Below, piece after piece: positions 1-5,800 of a DNA stretch of 9,071 nt. The translations under genes and the position numbers were made by a program. This DNA is from Bacteroidaceae bacterium. GTDB taxonomy: Bacteria; Bacteroidota; Bacteroidia; Bacteroidales; Bacteroidaceae. The stretch covers positions 1-9,071 of the forward strand of contig JAFYYO010000047.1 in assembly GCA_017557475.1 (NCBI GenBank), written 5' to 3'. Below the pieces are notes generated by a model. It did not search any database. It was given only the letters and a program-made list of their open reading frames with translations, and was not told where the DNA came from. Numbering within the stretch: the first letter of the stretch is position 1; each line of letters begins with the position of its first letter.

Positions 1-128
1 GCGAGTATATCTTCTACCATTGTCATGTTCAGGGAAGCAGGAGACCAGGCAGCCGACCACTCTTCCTATCCCCGATCAAATGGGATAAAGAGGGCTGGCC
101 ATACGTCGAAGGAGGCAAGCCTCAATGA
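1..128 (+). CDS. C-terminal end of a GH43-like glycoside hydrolase (5' truncated)
   Basis: The frame beginning at base 3 is open from the window edge to a TGA at 126-128 and gives 41 residues. The tail contains 'YHCH', then 'RPLFLSPIKWDKEGWPYV', ending in GGKPQ. The order 'YH.., arginine, short hydrophobic strand, I.W....GWP.V' is what closes many five-bladed beta-propeller glycosidases of family GH43, which cleave arabinan, xylan or related side chains and are usually exported. The catalytic residues lie upstream of the window, so neither substrate nor activity can be judged. The competing frame from base 1 is also open, to 144, but its translation has no recognisable pattern and runs into the repeat array. 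The family call is an inference from this short tail; that a coding region ends here is more certain than its name. Confidence 0.62.
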   Translation, partial: EYIFYHCHVQGSRRPGSRPLFLSPIKWDKEGWPYVEGGKPQ

Positions 129-138
129 AGCCCCCAAA

Positions 139-204
139 AACTAGCCACGTCTAGTTTGCCAACTAGGCACGTCTAATTCGCCAACTAGCCACGCCTAGTT
201 GACG
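139..204. repeat. Tandem array 1: three 22-bp CTAG-rich near-palindromic repeats
   Basis: Three head-to-tail 22-bp units begin at 139, 161 and 183. Each has an 18-bp core of the form AACTAG-N6-CTAGTT (or CTAATT) and a 4-bp linker (TGCC, CGCC, GACG). The core ends are inverted repeats and the N6 centre (CCACGT, GCACGT, CCACGC) gives an orientation, opposite to that of the array at 7405-7514. A trailing fragment, GACTAACC, follows at 205-212. The array starts 10 nt after the stop of the upstream gene and ends 45 nt before the glmM start, so it lies in the leader or promoter region of the glmM block. The purine-rich stretch 211-229 follows it. I see no clear Bacteroidetes -33/-7 promoter in 129-249. 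A role as an operator series, an RNA hairpin or terminator, or a passive repeat is not decided by the sequence. Confidence 0.9.
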
Positions 205-249
205 GACTAACCAAGAAAGAAGAAAAACTTAATCTAGAAAACAGACAAT

Positions 250-1635
250 ATGACACTCATCAAATCCATCTCAGGAATCAGAGGAACCATCGGAGGAAGG
301 GCAGGTGATACGCTCAATCCTCTCGACATCGTGAAGTTCACATCTGCCTACGCAACCCTCATCCGCCGCACTACTACGGTCACGAGCAACAAGATTGTGG
401 TCGGCAGAGATGCCCGCATCTCAGGACCTATGGTGAAGAATGTGGTCTGCGGAACGCTTATGGGAATGGGCTTCGACGTAGTCAACATCGGACTCGCCAC
501 GACTCCCACCACAGAAATCGCAGTCACGATGGAAGGCGCTTGCGGCGGCATCATCATCACAGCCAGCCATAATCCGCGAATGTGGAACGCCCTGAAACTG
601 CTCAACTCTCGAGGCGAGTTCCTCAACAAAGAGGAAGGCAACGAGGTGCTCCGCATCGCAGAAGCCGAAGACTTTGAGTATGCCGACGTCGACAACTTGG
701 GTTCTTATCGCGAGGACAACACCTACGACCAGAAGCATATTGACCTCGTGCTCGGCCTCGACCTCGTAGATGTAGAAGCCATCAAGAAGGCAAACTTCCG
801 CGTAGCCTTTGATAGTGTCAATAGCGTCGGCGGTGTCATCCTGCCGAAACTGCTCGAACAACTTGGCGTGAAGACCGTCACAGGTCTCTTTACCGAGCCG
901 ACTGGCAACTTCCAGCACAATCCTGAGCCTCTCGAGAAGAACCTCGCCGACATCAAAGCCTTGATGCAAAAGGGTGAACACGACATTGCCTTCGTCGTCG
1001 ATCCTGATGTAGACCGCTTGGCTCTCTTCTGTGAAGATGGCATGATGTATGGAGAGGAATACACCCTCGTCACGGTTGCCGACTACATCCTGCAGCATAC
1101 CCCAGGCAACACGGTCAGCAATCTCAGCTCGACTCGCGCTTTAAGAGATGTGACGAGAAAGTACGGATGCGAGTACAACGCTGCCGCCGTCGGCGAAGTA
1201 AACGTGGTGACGAAGATGAAGGAGACTAATGCAGTCATCGGCGGAGAAGGTAATGGCGGCGTCATCTACCCGGCTGCTCACTACGGACGAGACGCTCTTG
1301 TTGGCATCGCGCTTATTCTTACCTACCTCGCAAAGAAGGGTATGAAGGCAAGCGAACTGCGTGCAACCTATCCTCCCTACTTCATCGCAAAGAATCGTAT
1401 CGACCTGACTCCGGAGACGGACGTGGATGCTATCCTCGCAAAGGTTAAGGAAATGTACGCGAACGAAGAGGTGAACGACATCGATGGCGTCAAGATAGAC
1501 TTCCCCGACAAGTGGGTACATCTCCGCAAAAGCAATACAGAACCCATCATACGCGTCTATAGCGAAGCCAGCACAATGGAGGCTGCCGATGCAATAGGCA
1601 AGAAGATAATGGACGTCGTCTACAGTATGGCATAA
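250..1635 (+). CDS. glmM: Phosphoglucosamine mutase / phosphohexomutase (archaeal-type GlmM)
   Basis: This is a cytoplasmic alpha-D-phosphohexomutase of 461 residues, within the usual 440-465. In the GlmM role it interconverts glucosamine-6-phosphate and glucosamine-1-phosphate, the step before UDP-GlcNAc synthesis. The N-terminus has SISGIRGT (6-13). The phosphoserine loop is TASHNP (104-109, catalytic Ser106). The Mg2+ loop is DPDVDR (251-256). The sugar-binding loop is GEGNGG (332-337) and the phosphate-binding loop RKSNTEP (426-432). All four functional loops are intact. The GEGNGG form is that of archaeal-type GlmM/PMM/PGM enzymes, not the GEQSGH form of E. coli GlmM, so substrate choice (glucosamine, mannose or glucose phosphate) is less certain than the fold. 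The next gene, nagA, produces glucosamine-6-phosphate, which favours the GlmM role. The ATG at 250 puts the conserved motif right at the N-terminus. No Shine-Dalgarno is seen, only A-rich sequence, as is usual in Bacteroidetes. Confidence 0.93.
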   Translation: MTLIKSISGIRGTIGGRAGDTLNPLDIVKFTSAYATLIRRTTTVTSNKIVVGRDARISGPMVKNVVCGTLMGMGFDVVNIGLATTPTTEIAVTMEGACGGIIITASHNPRMWNALKLLNSRGEFLNKEEGNEVLRIAEAEDFEYADVDNLGSYREDNTYDQKHIDLVLGLDLVDVEAIKKANFRVAFDSVNSVGGVILPKLLEQLGVKTVTGLFTEPTGNFQHNPEPLEKNLADIKALMQKGEHDIAFVVDPDVDRLALFCEDGMMYGEEYTLVTVADYILQHTPGNTVSNLSSTRALRDVTRKYGCEYNAAAVGEVNVVTKMKETNAVIGGEGNGGVIYPAAHYGRDALVGIALILTYLAKKGMKASELRATYPPYFIAKNRIDLTPETDVDAILAKVKEMYANEEVNDIDGVKIDFPDKWVHLRKSNTEPIIRVYSEASTMEAADAIGKKIMDVVYSMA

Positions 1636-1672
1636 ACTTTAACCAACAAACAATAAACTATCAACTTTCCCC

Positions 1673-2836
1673 ATGTTAACACAAATCATTAATGCTAAGA
1701 TTCTGACGCCGCAAGGATGGCTCAAGAACGGTAGCATAATTTTGAGAGACAACAAGATACTCGAGGTAACAAACTGCGATTTGGCCGTCATCGGAGCAGA
1801 CCTCATCGACGCAAAAGGCATGTTCGTCGTGCCCGGATTCATCGATATGCACGTTCACGGAGGCGGTGGCAGAGACTTCCAGGAAGGCACTCCCGAGGCC
1901 TTCAAGACTGCTGTCGAAGCTCACGCAAAACACGGCACGACCAGTATCTTCCCGACGCTATCCAGCAGTACAGTGCCTATGATTGAGAAGGCAGTACATA
2001 CCTGCTCCAAACTCATGCAGGAAAAGGACTCGCCAATCCTCGGTCTGCACCTCGAAGGACACTACCTTAACCCCACAAAAGCAGGGGCACAACAGCCCGG
2101 ATGGATCAAGAATCCCGACCCCAACGAGTACATACCCATCGTAGAACACTCGGATTGTCTGACACGATGGGATGCAGCGCCTGAACTTCCGGGAGCCTTG
2201 CAGTTCGGACGTTACTGCGCAGAGAAGGGCATTTTGCCAAGCATAGCGCACACCAACGCTGAATACGACGACGTGAAGGCCGCATTCGAAGCAGGCTTCA
2301 CCCACGTCACGCACTTCTACAACGCGATGCCTGGCTTCCATAACAAGATGGGTTACAAGTACGAAGGAACTGTCGAGAGCGTCTATCTCATTGACGATAT
2401 GACCATAGAATGCATTGCCGACGGCATCCATGTCCCGCCCACGATTCTTCGTATGGCATACAAGATTAAGGGTGTTGAACGCATGGCAGTCATCACAGAC
2501 GCTTTGGCAGTAGCTGCTGCACCTGCAGGAGCAAAAGCATTCGACGAGCGTGTCATCGTCGAGGACGGCGTTGCGAAGCTCTCCGACCGCAGTGCTCTTG
2601 CCGGTTCCATCGCGACTACCGACCGCCTGGTCCGTACCCTTGTGCAGCAAGCGGAAGTTCCTCTCGAGGATGCAGTCCGCATGGCAAGCGAGACACCGGC
2701 ACACATCATGGGCGTCTTTGGCAGAAAAGGCGCCTTGGCTCGCGGCAAAGATGCCGACGTGCTTATCCTCGACGAAAAGCTCAAGGTACGTTGCGTCTGG
2801 CAGATGGGCAAGATTATCGAGAACACACTCTTCTAA
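1673..2836 (+). CDS. nagA: N-acetylglucosamine-6-phosphate deacetylase
   Basis: This is a cytoplasmic amidohydrolase-superfamily enzyme that hydrolyses GlcNAc-6-phosphate to glucosamine-6-phosphate and acetate in amino-sugar and cell-wall salvage. The 387 residues match the usual length. A small beta domain (about 1-50) precedes the barrel. The metal-site motif GFIDMHVHG (55-63, His60 and His62) is followed by HLEGHYLNPTKAGAQ (126-140), whose Glu128 is the expected metal ligand. Further ligands are His193 (AHTNA) and His214 (THFYNAM), and Asp276 (ITDAL) is the expected catalytic acid/base. GSIATTDRLVRTL (311-323) and the beta strand ADVLILDE (361-368) complete the pattern. One oddity is that the loop after Glu128 reads GHY where most NagA proteins have GP plus an aromatic. 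The gene starts 37 nt after glmM with no terminator between, so the two are probably one operon joined by a shared metabolite. No Shine-Dalgarno is visible. The NagA call is strong; exact N-acetyl-hexosamine preference is not proven. Confidence 0.93.
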   Translation: MLTQIINAKILTPQGWLKNGSIILRDNKILEVTNCDLAVIGADLIDAKGMFVVPGFIDMHVHGGGGRDFQEGTPEAFKTAVEAHAKHGTTSIFPTLSSSTVPMIEKAVHTCSKLMQEKDSPILGLHLEGHYLNPTKAGAQQPGWIKNPDPNEYIPIVEHSDCLTRWDAAPELPGALQFGRYCAEKGILPSIAHTNAEYDDVKAAFEAGFTHVTHFYNAMPGFHNKMGYKYEGTVESVYLIDDMTIECIADGIHVPPTILRMAYKIKGVERMAVITDALAVAAAPAGAKAFDERVIVEDGVAKLSDRSALAGSIATTDRLVRTLVQQAEVPLEDAVRMASETPAHIMGVFGRKGALARGKDADVLILDEKLKVRCVWQMGKIIENTLF

Positions 2837-2842
2837 AAGTTG

Positions 2843-5800
2843 ATGAGTATCATACGACGTCTTTGGCAGAAAGCCATGCATAATGATGCGCTACGAGAGA
2901 AGTTGCGCGTCATTATCTTCCAGAGCGATACGCCACTTGGAAAGGCTTTCGATGTGACACTGCTTTGCTGCATTGTCGCAAGCATACTGATTGTCGTATT
3001 GGAAAGCCTGCAGGGAATGCCGCCAAAGGCAAAGTTGGCTTTCACCGTGCTGGAGTATGTCTTCACATTCTTCTTCACGATTGAGTACCTTTGCCGTCTT
3101 TACTGTTCCGACAAGCCACGCGACTATGCCCTCAGTTTCTTTGGTATCATTGACTTGTTAAGCACTCTTCCGCTCTACATAGGATGGATATTCGGTCCGG
3201 TTCGCTACCTTATGGTAGTTCGTACATTCCGCCTCATCCGTGTCTTTCGCGTATTTAAGCTCTTCAGTTTCCTGCAAGAGGGCGACCTCTTGATGCGTTC
3301 CCTGATAATCAGTGCCCCGAAGATTGGTGTCTTTTTCCTCTTCATGGTGATTATGGTCATCAGTATGGGCACGTTGATGTACATGGTTGAGGGCAACCTT
3401 CCCAACACACCGTTTACCGACATCCCGACCAGCATCTACTGGGCAGTCGTGACGATGACGACGGTTGGCTACGGCGACATCGCCCCTGCGACGTTCCTCG
3501 GCAGGGTACTTTCCGCGATTATCATGTTGATGGGCTACACCATCATGGCTGTGCCGACAGGTATCGTCAGTGCACAAATGGTGCATGACCACAAAACGAA
3601 ACGCAAGGAAAAGTTCTGCCCGGAATGCGGCTCCCCCCTACCCTTCGATGCGCATTACTGTCCATTCTGTGGCTTGAAGCAAGACGCGATTAAGAACTTG
3701 AAGAGCGTCAAAGAGCCGCTGACCTTGATTCTGCTCTTGCTGATACCCTGTTTCACACTGAATGCTCAGGACCAACTGCTTTCTGGAACGGTGATAGGAA
3801 CTGCCGAGAGTTATGACTATTCCGCCGGACAGGCAAGCACCACCGTGAATACTGCGGCCAATGCCTTCGATGGGGACCTCAACACATTCTTCGCTTCCAA
3901 CGAACGCAGCAAGACTTGGGTTGGGCTCGACCTTGGCGAGCCACACATCATCACTCGTGTCGGATGGTCGCCTCGCGATGGTAGTGTCGGACCTAAACGT
4001 GTCATCTTGGGTCTCTTCGAAGGTGCCAACGACCCGAACTTCATGGATGGCGTCCCGCTCTATCTAATTGATGAGGAAGGCACAATCGGCCAGATGAGTT
4101 ATGCCGACGTAAGTGTCTCGAGAGGTTTCCGTTATGTTCGCTACATCGGTCCCAACGACGCAAGGTGCAACATAGCGGAAATCGCATTTTATGGGCATGC
4201 TGGCGAAGGTGATGACACACATTTCTATCAACTCACCAACCTGCCAACTCTCTCATTTCATACAGTCGATAACGTCGATCCATACGACAAAGTGCATGAA
4301 ATCGTCTCGTCCATCACCATCATTTATGATAACGAAACGAAGATTCAGGAAGAGACAGGCACGACACGATACCGCGGTAACGGTTCGCTCACAAACCCCA
4401 AAAAGCCTTATCGCATCAAGCTCGACACCCAGAAACACATGTTCAAGAACTCCGACATGCGTTCTCCTGCGAAAGCCAAGAAATGGACACTCATCAACAA
4501 TCACGACGATAAGACGCTGATGCGAAACCTTGTTGCCTTCGAGATAGCACGTCGAATGGGCTACGACTATGTGCCTTGGAGCAAACCGGTCGACGTCATC
4601 GTCAACGGCGAGTACAAGGGTTGTTATCAGTTGAGCGACCAGATAACGGTCGACAAGAACCGAGTGGACATCACAGAGATGCTGCCAACGGATACCGAAG
4701 GCGAAGAAGTTACAGGCGGTTATCTGTTAGAGTTAGACGGTTATGCCAGCCAAGAGACCTCCTGGTTCACCAGTGTGGCAGGCAATCCGATTACCATAAA
4801 GAGCCCTGATGACGAGGTAATAGTGCCCGAACAGGCTGCCTACATTCGCCACGAGTTCAACCTGATGGAAGCCAAGATACTGGCTGCCAACTTCGACGAC
4901 CCTGAGTTGGGCTTTCGCTCGAAGCTCGACGAGAAGAGCCTCTTGCAGTATTGGTTGACCGAAGAACTGGCTGGCAATCCCGATGCATTCTGGAGTTGTT
5001 ATCTGACAAAGGAGCGTGAAGAGGACTTCTTTCGTGTCGGACCTGTCTGGGACTTTGATAATGCCTTCGACAACGACTACCGTAATTACCCGACTAACGG
5101 CCTCGGGGACTTCCTCTCGCTTGCCCGTGGTGGTGCCGGAAACTCGCGTGCGTTACTCAAAAGACTGTTTTCCGACCAGGTTCTTCGCGACTCGATGGCT
5201 GTGATGTGGAACAACGCTCGAGCCGAAAGAGGCATTACCGCAGAGAGCCTCGACGCATATGTCGACTCGACGGCACAGGAACTGATGCAGTCGCAACGCC
5301 TTAATTTCATACGATGGCCCATTCTGGACAAGCTCATACAAATCAATCACAGAGCCGGCGGGTCGTATGAAGTCGAGGTCGGCTGGCTGAAGGAATACCT
5401 CGAGGACCGCATTACGTGGCTCGACAACTTCATTAACAATGACCCAAGCAACGAGGAGCCGGAGGTCGTAGAGATTGCTTCGGCGGCCGATCTGGCCAAC
5501 TTCGCCAGTCGTGTCAACTCGGGTAAGGCCTCTCTTTGTGCTGTGCTGACAGCCGACATCGACTTCTCCTCGTATCCGGATGTAATGATAGGAAGCAACT
5601 ATTCATACAAAGGAGAGTTCGATGGAGCAGGGCACAAAATCAAGCTGAACCTGAATCGGGCAGACAATTATGCTGGACTGTTCTACAATCTCTCCGGCTA
5701 TGTACACGACCTCATTACAGAAGGAACTGTCACGACCTCCAAGAAGTTTGCCGGAGGCATTGCGGCACAGACGGAGGATGCCACGATTGAGCGGTGTCAG

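Noticed and set aside
1..144. Frame-1 open stretch from the window edge as the coding frame
   Set aside because: Its translation has no recognisable pattern and ends inside the repeat array, while frame 3 gives a GH43-like ending with GWP.
139..204. CRISPR array (also considered for 7405-7514)
   Set aside because: The 22-bp units abut with only 4-bp linkers that are themselves semi-conserved; there are no unique 30-bp spacers and no cas genes.
129..249. Bacteroidetes -33/-7 promoter for glmM
   Set aside because: TTTG occurs at 155-158 inside a repeat, but no TAnnTTTG-like element lies at the right distance; TAATCTAG at 230-237 matches too poorly.
2840..2842. TTG as the start of the channel-CotH gene
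   Set aside because: An ATG follows immediately at 2843 and is the more likely start; the TTG would add only one residue.
1958..2881. 307-codon open frame on the - strand
   Set aside because: It is antisense to nagA, rich in Cys, His and Val from reversed codons, and lacks any recognisable motif.
3725..3760. Lipoprotein signal (lipobox) at LLIPC
   Set aside because: Proline directly before the cysteine does not fit a lipobox, and the LNAQ end fits signal peptidase I better.
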